Assembly (NCBI RefSeq): GCF_014207445.1 | Contig: NZ_JACHEM010000014.1 | Span: forward strand, 186,001-250,000 | Direction of reading: 5' to 3' | DNA from: Streptomyces candidus | GTDB lineage: Bacteria > Actinomycetota > Actinomycetes > Streptomycetales > Streptomycetaceae | Length of the DNA: 64,000 bases | In this document: positions 1 through 8,089 of the stretch, piece by piece | How positions within the stretch are numbered: position 1 is the first letter of the stretch | How the letters are laid out: each line of letters begins with the position of its first letter | Position numbers and translations under genes: made by a program | Notes under the pieces: model-generated | The model's input: the letters and a program-made list of their open reading frames with translations, nothing else | Told to the model about the DNA's origin: nothing | Databases searched by the model: none

Positions 1-1296
1 ATGTTCCCGCCGGAGCGCAACGCGACGATCGCCACCCGGGCCGGACTGTGGCGCATCCTGCTGGACACCTCGCTGCGTGCTTCGCCGGCACCGGTGCGGA
101 TACCGGTCGTGGAGGCCGGTCCGGACGGACGGCCGACGGGTTTTGCCCGCCCGACGGGTTCGGCTGCGACGTCCGCCGACGCACAGGGGCCGTCCCCCGC
201 CGAACCGGGCCCGCACCACCCCGCGTACATCCTGTTCACCTCCGGCTCGACGGGCACGCCGAAGGGACTGCCGATCGGGCACGGCAACGTCCTGCCCTAC
301 ATCGAGCACCAGGTCGCACGGTACGACGTCGGTCCCGGCAGCCGGCTGAGCCAGACCTTCGACCTCACCTTCGACCCGTCGGTGTTCGACATGTTCGTCA
401 CCTGGGCGGGCGGGGGGACGCTCGTCGTTCCCCAGCGCGACGACCTCGCCGATCCGGCGGCCTTCGGCGCACGGCACCGGCTGACGCACTGGTTCTCCGT
501 ACCCTCGGTGGTGTCCCTCGCCGCCAGGATGCGACGGCTGCCGGCCGGCAGCATGCCCGACCTGCGGTGGGGGCTGTTCGCCGGGGAGCAGCTGACGCTT
601 GACCAGGCACGGGCCTGGCACCGGGCCGCCCCGGACGCGGTGATCGAGAACCTCTACGGGCCCACCGAACTGACGGTGACCTGCACGGTCCACCGGCTGC
701 CCGCGGACCCGGCACACTGGCCGGACACCCGCAACGGCACGGTGCCTATCGGCCGTTGCCTGCCCCACCTGGAATACGTCGTCCTCGACGAGCACGGCGC
801 CCCCTCGCCCGAGGGAGAGTTGTGCGTGCGGGGCCCGCAGCGGTTCTCCGGCTACCTCGAACCGGCCGACAACCAGGCCCGGTTCCTCGACTGGTCCCCC
901 GGACGGACGGCGACCGGCCCGGCAGCCGCCGGCACGCCCGCGACGCACCTGTGGTACCGCACCGGCGACCGGGTCGTCGACGACGACGGTGTACTGACCC
1001 ATCTGGGGCGGCTGGACGAGCAGGTGCAGGTCCACGGGTACCGCGTCGAGCTGGGTGAGATCGAGGCCGTGCTGCGCGCCCACCCGGGCGTGCAGGACGC
1101 CGCCGTGCTCTTCGACGGCGTCGACCTCAAGGCCCTGTACGTCGGCTCCGCCCTGCCCCCCGAGGACTTGGGCGGCTGGGTCGCCGCCCGGCTGCCGGGC
1201 TACATGGTGCCGGGCCGGTTCGTCCCCGTGGAGCTGTTCCCCCTCAACGACAACGGCAAGCTCGACCGCAGGAAGCTGGAGGCACTGGCGTGCTGA
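1..1296 (+). CDS. Free-standing NRPS-type adenylation domain, 5' end outside window
   Basis: This protein activates an amino or aryl acid as its acyl-adenylate. Visible core motifs are A3 (FTSGSTGTPKG, near residues 79-89), A5 (NLYGPTE, 217-223), A7 (YRTGD, about 319), A8 (GRLDEQVQVHGYRVELGEIE) and A10 (NGKLDRRKLE, catalytic Lys420). Roughly 100 N-terminal residues usual for the family are missing, so the gene begins upstream and the ATG at base 1 is probably internal. The frame stops seven residues after A10 with no carrier or condensation domain, so it is a stand-alone A domain. Aligning by eye to GrsA gives specificity residues D-P-F-S-L-A-L-V-T, which I cannot assign to a substrate. Its stop overlaps the aminotransferase start, implying coupled translation. 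Confidence 0.9.
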   Translation: MFPPERNATIATRAGLWRILLDTSLRASPAPVRIPVVEAGPDGRPTGFARPTGSAATSADAQGPSPAEPGPHHPAYILFTSGSTGTPKGLPIGHGNVLPYIEHQVARYDVGPGSRLSQTFDLTFDPSVFDMFVTWAGGGTLVVPQRDDLADPAAFGARHRLTHWFSVPSVVSLAARMRRLPAGSMPDLRWGLFAGEQLTLDQARAWHRAAPDAVIENLYGPTELTVTCTVHRLPADPAHWPDTRNGTVPIGRCLPHLEYVVLDEHGAPSPEGELCVRGPQRFSGYLEPADNQARFLDWSPGRTATGPAAAGTPATHLWYRTGDRVVDDDGVLTHLGRLDEQVQVHGYRVELGEIEAVLRAHPGVQDAAVLFDGVDLKALYVGSALPPEDLGGWVAARLPGYMVPGRFVPVELFPLNDNGKLDRRKLEALAC

Positions 1297-2570
1297 GGAA
1301 CCCGCATGACGCCCTTTGGTACAACTCGATCACCCGCGAGGCCGTCGACACCGGTGCCATCGAGAGCAGCGCCATGTCCCGGGGCAAGGGGTGCTGGGTA
1401 CAGGACGCCTCCGGCACGTGGTATTTGGACGCGCGTGCCGCGATGTGGAACACCACCCTGGGCTACGACGCCGAGCGGGTCGTGGAGGCGATGACCGGAC
1501 AGCTGCGCCGACTGCCCGTCGCGCAGATCATCCGGTACGAGGAGCCGTCCGACGTGGCGCTCGAGTACGCCCGCCGCCTCGTGGACACGCTGCCCGACCC
1601 GCTCAACCACGTGCGGTTCGGCAGCACCGGCTCCCAGATGACCACCGCGGCCGTCCTGCTGTCGCGCTTCGTGCGCAAGGTGGCGGGACAGACGGACCGT
1701 ACCAAGGTCATCGCCTTCACCAACGGCTACCACGGCACCGGAGGCATCGCCGGCGCCCTGACCGGGGAGCGGCAGATGCACGCACTGCAGGCGCCGCTCG
1801 TCCCCGACGTCCACCACGTGAAGCCGTGGAACCTGGAGGCACTCGCGAAGACGGTGGAGCGGCACGGTCCGGAGCACATCACCGCCATCATCGTCGAGCC
1901 CGTCATGGGCACCGACGTGCTCGCCGCTCCGGACGGCGCGCTGCGGCACATCCGCGACCTGTGCGACCGGCACGGCATCCACCTGATCGCCGACGAGGTG
2001 ACCACCGGATTCGGCCGTACCGGCGCCATGTCCGTGATGGCCGACAACCGGGTGCTGCCCGATCTGCTGGTCCTCGGAAAGGGCATCACCTCCGGGTATT
2101 TCCCGTTGGCGGCGCTGGTCTGCACCGACGCGCTGTTCGACGAGGCCATCTCCCGGCCGGAGTACGTCTTCCCGCACGGCTGCACCGCCGACGGCCACCC
2201 CGTCGGGATGGCGGCCGGCCTGGCCGTCCTCGACGAGCTGGCCGACGGTTCCCTCTTCGGCCACGTGCGCGCCGTCGGAGAGCACCTGCGGCAGCGGTTG
2301 CGGGAACACGCGGCCACCACTGCCCTGATCCACGACGTGCGCGGTGCGGGGCTCATGATCGGTGTCGAGCTGCGCGACGGCGACGAGCGGCCGGGAGCGG
2401 CAAGCATGGCGGAGGTCCGGCGGGCCTGCCAGGAGGCCGGGCTGCTGCTCACGACCACGAACAGCACCCTGGTGCTGATGCCGCCGCTGGTACTGACCGA
2501 AACCGAGGCGGACGAGCTGGTGAAACGGCTGGTCGGCGCACTGGACGACGTCGCCGCGGCCCGGTCGTGA
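1290..2570 (+). CDS. Class III PLP-dependent aminotransferase
   Basis: This 426-residue fold-type I aminotransferase belongs to the BioA/ornithine aminotransferase class and should transfer an amino group to or from an omega-amino or keto substrate. The PLP-binding segment IADEVTTGFGRTG carries Asp235, and LVLGKGITSGYFPLA carries the Schiff-base Lys264. The GTG start at 1290 overlaps the adenylation gene's stop, and the stop (GTGA) overlaps the next GTG start, so the gene sits in a coupled operon with the adenylation and ATP-grasp genes. I infer that it makes an amino building block for the pathway product. The substrate cannot be read from sequence. Confidence 0.9.
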   Translation: MLRNPHDALWYNSITREAVDTGAIESSAMSRGKGCWVQDASGTWYLDARAAMWNTTLGYDAERVVEAMTGQLRRLPVAQIIRYEEPSDVALEYARRLVDTLPDPLNHVRFGSTGSQMTTAAVLLSRFVRKVAGQTDRTKVIAFTNGYHGTGGIAGALTGERQMHALQAPLVPDVHHVKPWNLEALAKTVERHGPEHITAIIVEPVMGTDVLAAPDGALRHIRDLCDRHGIHLIADEVTTGFGRTGAMSVMADNRVLPDLLVLGKGITSGYFPLAALVCTDALFDEAISRPEYVFPHGCTADGHPVGMAAGLAVLDELADGSLFGHVRAVGEHLRQRLREHAATTALIHDVRGAGLMIGVELRDGDERPGAASMAEVRRACQEAGLLLTTTNSTLVLMPPLVLTETEADELVKRLVGALDDVAAARS

Positions 2571-3850
2571 GCGGTCGCGGCGCGGGGCCCAACGGCCGGG
2601 GCACGATCGTCGTCGTCGACGGCTTCGGCTCGGCGGCCAGGCTGGTCGAGGCCTTCGGGGCCGCCGGATACAACTGCGTGCGGGTACAGAGCACCGTCGA
2701 CGTCCCCGAGCACTACCTGCGCGAACTGGACCTCGGCCACTACCTCGCCAACGTCGTCCATCACGGCGACCTGGGGGTGACGCTCGGCGCGCTGGCCGTC
2801 CACCGGCCCCGCGCCGTCGTCGCCGGGGCCGAGCAGGGCGTCGAACTCGCCGACGCGCTGGCGGAAGCGGCCGGGCTGGAGGGCAACGGCACCGCTCTCA
2901 GCTACGCCCGGCGGACCAAGGACGCCCAGGCCGCCGCGGTGGCGCAAGCGGGTCTCGCGACGGCGCGCCAGCTCACGGTCCGGAACGCGGACCAACTGGC
3001 CGACTGGCACCGGGGCCTTGGCGGACGCGTCGTCGTCAAGCCGGTCCGCAGCGCCCGCAACGACGGCGTGTCCTTCTGTGACACACCGGACGAAGCCGTC
3101 GCGGCGTACCTCCGTGTCCGGTCGGCCGTCAACGACTTCGGTCTGCGCAACGAGGGCGTGGTCGCCCAGGAGTACCTCAGGGGCACCGAGTTCGTGGTGA
3201 ACACGGTCGGCTGGGACGGCCGGCACCGGGTGACCGACGCCTGGCGCTACAGCAAGATCAATATCAACGGGGTGCGCGACCGCATCAACGGCATCCTGTC
3301 GCTGCCCCCGGCCGACCCGCGCTGGGCGGAGCTGCGGCACTACTCCTTCGCCGTACTCGACGCCCTCGGGATCCGCTACGGGGCCGCCCATCTGGAAATC
3401 GTCCTCACCGACGACGGACCCCGGCTGGTCGAGGTGGGGGCGCGGTTGTGCGGGTCGGACGTCGCCCGGTATGCCGTACTGGCGACCGGCGAGTCACAGA
3501 CCGACCGGGTGGCCCAGGCCTACGCGGACAGCGAGAAGTTCCTGGCCGACGTGCACGCCCCCTACCGGCGCGACGCCCACGCGGCCATGGCGTTCCTCGC
3601 CTCCCCCGTGGAAGGCCGCCTCCGGTCCTACCCGCTGCTCGACCAGGTAGAGCAGCTCGAAAGCTACCGGGGGCGATCGGTCAAGGTCTCCCCGGGCCAG
3701 ATGCTGCGCCGCACCGTCGACGACAGCTCCGAACCGCTCTCCATCGGTCTGGCGCACGCCGACGCCATCACGGTGGAGAAGGACTTCCAGACCCTCTGCT
3801 ACCTCGACGGCCACGGATTCTACGAGCTGGAGGAAACCCCTCATGGGTAA
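2567..3850 (+). CDS. ATP-grasp carboxylate-amine ligase (first of tandem pair)
   Basis: This 427-residue ATP-grasp enzyme is predicted to activate a carboxylate as an acyl-phosphate and form an amide or peptide bond. The N-terminal part (TIVVVDGFG) resembles a pre-ATP-grasp fold. RVVVKPVRSARNDGVSF is the nucleotide-binding strand and loop, and LVEVGARLCG with Glu289 is the metal-binding element. The Asn usual in E-x-N ATP-grasp motifs is Gly here. The start is the GTG at 2567, overlapping the aminotransferase stop; no other start gives this coupling. Its last 8 bases overlap the next gene, a clear paralogue. Relatives make dipeptides (BacD and DdaF types), but the substrates here are unknown. 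Confidence 0.88.
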   Translation: MSGRGAGPNGRGTIVVVDGFGSAARLVEAFGAAGYNCVRVQSTVDVPEHYLRELDLGHYLANVVHHGDLGVTLGALAVHRPRAVVAGAEQGVELADALAEAAGLEGNGTALSYARRTKDAQAAAVAQAGLATARQLTVRNADQLADWHRGLGGRVVVKPVRSARNDGVSFCDTPDEAVAAYLRVRSAVNDFGLRNEGVVAQEYLRGTEFVVNTVGWDGRHRVTDAWRYSKININGVRDRINGILSLPPADPRWAELRHYSFAVLDALGIRYGAAHLEIVLTDDGPRLVEVGARLCGSDVARYAVLATGESQTDRVAQAYADSEKFLADVHAPYRRDAHAAMAFLASPVEGRLRSYPLLDQVEQLESYRGRSVKVSPGQMLRRTVDDSSEPLSIGLAHADAITVEKDFQTLCYLDGHGFYELEETPHG

Positions 3851-5096
3851 GGGACGCACCATCGCCCTCGTCGACCCGTACGGTGCGGTCAACGACTTGG
3901 GGAAGGCATTCCGCGACGCCGGCCTCGACTGCGTCCGCGTGCAGTCGACCCCCGAGGTGCCTCCGTCCTACGGGCCGGCCGACCTCACCGGATACAGCGA
4001 CAACATCGTCCACGACGGCGACTTCGACCACATGGTGGCCCGCCTGGCAGAGGTGGGTCCCACGGCCGTCGTGGTGGGCAGTGAGCTGGGCGTGGAGTTC
4101 ACCGACCAGCTGGGCGAAGCCCTCGGCCTGCCCGGCAACGGCACCGCACTGAGCGAGGCCCGCCGCGACAAGTTCGTTCAGATCGAGACGCTGCGCGCGG
4201 CCGGGCTGCCGACGACCCGCCAGATCCGGGTCGACGACCCCGACGGGCTGGCGGCATGGCACCGGGAGACCGGCGGCCGCATCGTCGTCAAGCCCGTGCG
4301 CAGCGCGCGCAACGACGGGGTCTCCTTCTGCGACACGCCCGAGCAGTCGCGGGCCGCCTACCACCGCATCATGTCCCGCAACAGTGTCTTCGACGTGCCC
4401 AACGAGGGCGTCGTCGCACAGGAGTACCTCAGCGGGACCGAGTTCGTCGTCAACACCGTCAGCTGTGAGGGCCACCACCGCGTCACGGACATGTGGAGGT
4501 ACCAGAAGATCACCGTCAACGGCATGCGGGACCGGATCAACGGCATGACCTCCCTGTCGCCCACCGATCCCGACTGGGACTCCGTGGCCGCGTACTCGTA
4601 CGCGACGCTCGACGCACTGGGCATCCGGTTCGGGCCTGTCCACCTGGAGGTGATGCAGACCGACGACGGGCCCCGCCTGGTGGAGGCGGGCGCACGGCTG
4701 TGCGGCGCCGATGTCGCGCGGTACGCGGTGCTGCTGACGGGCGAGTCCCAGGTCGACCGCACCGTGCAGGCGTACGCCGACCCCGAGCGGTTCGCGGCCG
4801 AACACCGCAAGCCGTACGCACTGGACAACCACGGGGCCATGGCCTTCTTCGCCTCCCCCGTCGAGGGCGTCCTGCGGAGTTACCCGCACGCGCACCTCAT
4901 CGAGGAGCTGGAGAGCTGCGTGGGCCTGCGGCTGCGGTTCACTCCCGGGGAGCGCCTCGTACGCACCACCGACGACGAGAGCGAACCGGTGGTGGTGGGT
5001 CTGATCCACCCTGAACGCTCCGTCCTTCTCCAGGACTTCGCCACCGTGTGCTACCTGGACGGCTTCGGGTTCTACGACCTCGAACCGGAGCGGTGA
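3843..5096 (+). CDS. ATP-grasp carboxylate-amine ligase (second of tandem pair)
   Basis: This 417-residue enzyme is alignable end to end with the gene before it. Shared stretches include VKPVRSARNDGVSFCDTP, GTEFVVNTV, RDRING, DGPRLVE and ASPVEG. The metal-site Glu281 lies in LVEAGARLCG, again with Gly instead of Asn. The ATG at 3843 lies inside the end of the upstream gene, giving an 8-bp overlap. Two diverged copies side by side suggest that each adds a different residue or acts on a different acceptor. This is inferred from duplication, and the order of action is unknown. Confidence 0.88.
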   Translation: MGKGRTIALVDPYGAVNDLGKAFRDAGLDCVRVQSTPEVPPSYGPADLTGYSDNIVHDGDFDHMVARLAEVGPTAVVVGSELGVEFTDQLGEALGLPGNGTALSEARRDKFVQIETLRAAGLPTTRQIRVDDPDGLAAWHRETGGRIVVKPVRSARNDGVSFCDTPEQSRAAYHRIMSRNSVFDVPNEGVVAQEYLSGTEFVVNTVSCEGHHRVTDMWRYQKITVNGMRDRINGMTSLSPTDPDWDSVAAYSYATLDALGIRFGPVHLEVMQTDDGPRLVEAGARLCGADVARYAVLLTGESQVDRTVQAYADPERFAAEHRKPYALDNHGAMAFFASPVEGVLRSYPHAHLIEELESCVGLRLRFTPGERLVRTTDDESEPVVVGLIHPERSVLLQDFATVCYLDGFGFYDLEPER

Positions 5097-5180
5097 GCGG
5101 CCCGGCCGCCGCATACACCCCGCGGCCGGTGGCAGCCGCCGTACGAACGACAGAGTCGGCACAACAGTGTGAGGAGCACC

Positions 5181-6434
5181 ATGGCGAAGGGCTGGCGCAG
5201 GGACTTCCGGTTCCTATGGGCGGGTGAAACCGCCTCCCTGGTAGGCACGCAGGTCTTCCAGCTCGCCATGCCGCTGACCGCGGTTCTGACGCTGGACGCC
5301 TCCCCGGGGCAGCTCGGGATGCTGGGAGCACTCACTTTCGCTCCCTATCTGGTCCTCGGTCTGCCGGCCGGGCTGTTGGTCGACCGCTGGCAGCGGCGTG
5401 GCGTGCTGATCATTTCCAGCCTCGGCCAGGCCGTCGCCATCGGCGCCATCCCCCTGCTCGCGGCACTGGACCGGCTGACCTTCAGCTGGCTCCTGGTGAT
5501 GGCCTGCGTGGCCGGTACGGCGCGTGTCTTCTTCAACATCGCCTACCGCTCCTACCTGCCGGCGATTGTCCCGCCCGAACACCTCACCGGGGCCAACTCC
5601 CGCCTCACCGCCAGCGAATCGGTGGCGGAGGTCGGCGGCCCCGGGCTCGGCGGCGTGCTGGTGAACGCCTTCGGCGCACCCTTGGCGCTGCTCGCCGACG
5701 CCATCTCGTACCTCGGGTCGGCAATCGGCATCGGCGCCGTGCGTCAGCGGGAGAAGCCGGTCGAGATCGACAGGACGCCCCTGCGTTCGCAGATTTCCGA
5801 GGGTTTCCGGTTCACCTTTGCCAACCCGTACTTGCGTGCCTTCCTCGGTGAGGCGGCCAGCTACAACATCTGCTGGCAGATCGTGCAGACGGTCCTGGTG
5901 CTGTTCGCCGTCCGGGAACTGGGCATGAGTCCGGGCGTCCTGGGATTCATGCTGTCGATCGGAGCGGTGGGCGCCCTGCTCGGCGCTTCCCTCACCAGCC
6001 GGGTCGCGGACCGGGCGGGTCTGGGCCGCACCCTGCTGGTGGCCGCGGTCATCGGCGACCTCGCGCCCCTGCTGCTGCCGACCGCGCAGCGCGGCGTCTG
6101 GGCCGCACCGCTGTTCGCGGTCGCCTTCTTCATCCAGGGGGTCGGCATCACCGCGTGCAACGTCCACTCCATGACGCTGCGGCAGGCCATCACCCCGCTG
6201 CACCTGCTGGGACGCACCAACGCGGCGTACCTCTTCGTGGCGTTGGGGGTGAAGCCGGTCGGCTCGCTGCTCGGCGGCTGGCTGGGCACCCAGACGAGCC
6301 TGCGCACCGCGCTGTTGATCGGCACCGTCGGGTTGCTGAGCACCAGTCTGTTCCTCATCCTCTCGCCGCTGCGCAGGGTCCGTACGCTCGGCGACATCAT
6401 GGACGAGAAGCGAGAACCGGCCGCCGCGCCCTGA
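5181..6434 (+). CDS. MFS exporter, probable product efflux
   Basis: This protein of about 417 residues has the hydrophobicity pattern of a 12-helix major facilitator. The N-terminal signature is LPAGLLVDRWQRRGVL, in the loop after helix 2. It resembles the actinobacterial MFS_3 drug and siderophore exporter group. I chose the ATG at 5181 because GAGGAG lies just upstream; an in-frame GTG at 5169 is the alternative. It follows the ligase pair by 84 bp in the same direction and most likely exports the product or gives self-resistance. The stop codon lies inside a long hairpin. Confidence 0.85.
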   Translation: MAKGWRRDFRFLWAGETASLVGTQVFQLAMPLTAVLTLDASPGQLGMLGALTFAPYLVLGLPAGLLVDRWQRRGVLIISSLGQAVAIGAIPLLAALDRLTFSWLLVMACVAGTARVFFNIAYRSYLPAIVPPEHLTGANSRLTASESVAEVGGPGLGGVLVNAFGAPLALLADAISYLGSAIGIGAVRQREKPVEIDRTPLRSQISEGFRFTFANPYLRAFLGEAASYNICWQIVQTVLVLFAVRELGMSPGVLGFMLSIGAVGALLGASLTSRVADRAGLGRTLLVAAVIGDLAPLLLPTAQRGVWAAPLFAVAFFIQGVGITACNVHSMTLRQAITPLHLLGRTNAAYLFVALGVKPVGSLLGGWLGTQTSLRTALLIGTVGLLSTSLFLILSPLRRVRTLGDIMDEKREPAAAP

Positions 6435-6454
6435 CAGGGAACGGCGGCCGGTTC
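6414..6454. terminator. Hairpin between convergent exporter and ATP-grasp genes
   Basis: Two 13-base arms (6414-6426 and 6442-6454) are perfect inverted copies around a 15-base loop containing the exporter stop codon; CCCT/AGGG inside the loop can also pair. It lies between convergent genes, so it probably terminates both directions. Confidence 0.6.
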
Positions 6455-6543
6455 CACGGGCCGCCCGACGTGGCGGAGGCCCGACAGCGGCCGCCCGGCA
6501 CGGCGTCCGGCACGACAGCGGCGGCGTCGGCCCGGCGGCCGCC

Positions 6544-7776
6544 TCACTCCGTGGCGACCCGCAGCGCCCGTCCGGCCTGCTCCAGCGCGGACCGGCACTT
6601 CGCCGCGTCGGACCCCAGCGTGATGGCGTACGCGATGCGGCCGTCCATCAGCCCGTACGGTGGCGGGGACTTCACCTCGCCGGGCTCCGCGAGCCGTCCG
6701 TGCCGCACGACCTCCGCGGGCAGACCGTCCGGGTCGAAGGCGATCCCGCCGACGACGATGTTCTCCCGTTCCGGGTAGTAGAACCGGATGGCGGCGACCT
6801 CGCGGTGCGACGCGGCCTCCACGGCGGGCTGCCGCCCGCACGCGACGGCCGCCGCGGCGAGACCCGTGTCGGCGCCCCCGCCCAGCTGGTTCAGGTACGG
6901 GATCATGCCGCCGCCGATCCGTGCGTTGACCTCGATGATCTTCGGCCCCTCCGGGGTCAGCTTGATCTCGGTGTGCGTCGCCCCGTCGGTAAAACCCAGG
7001 GCGGCATGTGTCTTTGCAACGGTCCTCAGCAAGTTCTGGTCGTCCCACAGAAGGTCGGCGGGGTCGACCACGTGCCCGGTCTCCTCGAAGTAGGGCGCGA
7101 AGCCCACCTCCTTGCGCGCGATGCACAGCGGTGTCACGGTTCCGCGGAACACGACGCAGTCGACGCTGATCTCCTGGCCGTCGGCGTACTCCTCGACCAG
7201 GATGTTGCGCTCGTGCGTGGGCAGTTCCGGGGCCCGCGCACCGCTGCCCCCGGTGAACGCGACGAACTCCCGCAGTTCCCGCTCGCTGTTCGCCCGCACC
7301 ACGCCGAAGCTTCCAGCCAGTGCCCGCGGCTTGAGGACCACCGGAAAGCCGATGTCCCGGGCCGCGGTGAGCGCGTCATCGGGGTCGGACGCCAGGCGGG
7401 AACCCGGCTGCGGAACCCCGCGAGCGTCGAGAGCCTGCCTCGTCCGGTGCTTGTCCCGGCACCGCTCGACGGCTTCCGGATCACCGGGGAGACCGAGCGC
7501 GGCGGCCATGTGTGCCGCCTGCAGGATCCATGTCTCGTCCCAGCAGATCACGCCGTCGACGGGATCGCGTTCCGAGATCTGCTTGGCGGCCCGCACCAGG
7601 TCGCCCCTGTCGGCAAGGTCGGCCACCACGGTCCAGTCGTCCACATGGGGGCGCTCCCAGGTCGGCGGCTCCGTCAGGACGAGGTGGACGCGGTACTCGC
7701 GACCGATCGAACGCAGGAGGTACTCGCGGTAGGCACGTATCCCGGAGGTCAGAACAAGAAGGTGAGGTGTCCGCAT
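6544..7776 (-). CDS. ATP-grasp ligase, third and distinct type
   Basis: This 410-residue ATP-grasp enzyme is only distantly related to the tandem pair. The N-terminal domain begins MRTPHLLVLTSG. FPVVLKPRALAGSFGVV is the ATP-binding segment, ILVEEYADGQEISVD is typical of the central domain, and IIEVNARIGGGMIPYL holds the complete E-x-N metal motif that the tandem pair lacks. It resembles L-amino-acid ligases and biotin-carboxylase-like ATP-grasp proteins. I chose the ATG at 7776 because the fold starts there; the open frame runs 20 codons further upstream. It converges on the cluster and may be its last member, though its own promoter would be separate. Confidence 0.82.
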   Translation of the reverse strand: MRTPHLLVLTSGIRAYREYLLRSIGREYRVHLVLTEPPTWERPHVDDWTVVADLADRGDLVRAAKQISERDPVDGVICWDETWILQAAHMAAALGLPGDPEAVERCRDKHRTRQALDARGVPQPGSRLASDPDDALTAARDIGFPVVLKPRALAGSFGVVRANSERELREFVAFTGGSGARAPELPTHERNILVEEYADGQEISVDCVVFRGTVTPLCIARKEVGFAPYFEETGHVVDPADLLWDDQNLLRTVAKTHAALGFTDGATHTEIKLTPEGPKIIEVNARIGGGMIPYLNQLGGGADTGLAAAAVACGRQPAVEAASHREVAAIRFYYPERENIVVGGIAFDPDGLPAEVVRHGRLAEPGEVKSPPPYGLMDGRIAYAITLGSDAAKCRSALEQAGRALRVATE

Positions 7777-8089
7777 GCCTGCCCACCTACCCGCACCCTC
7801 AGCCCACACGCGGCACACACCCGGAGGCCGCCGCATGGTCGGGGCCGGGCCGACAACGCCGACGTCGCCGCATCACTGCGGTGCATGAGCCTTCGCGTTG
7901 AGCGGCCGTGTCCCCGATCCGACGCCGGTTGCAGGGCGGCTGCGCGGGGAGTCGACGGAAGCGTGCCGAGCGCCCGGCGTACGACCGTACGAGGAGTGCG
8001 CTTGGCCGACGTCAGCAGCGAGGCCGCCGGCCGGGCAACCGTGCGCGAACACGTGGCCGTTGGTCCCGGCCCGATCCGGTGAGTGGCCC
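7777..8089. other. Intergenic, no gene seen
   Basis: About 310 bp between the ATP-grasp start and the end of the WGR gene. No frame has convincing codon bias or a ribosome-binding site. It should hold the promoter of the minus-strand ATP-grasp gene, but I see no clear -35/-10 pair. Confidence 0.4.
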
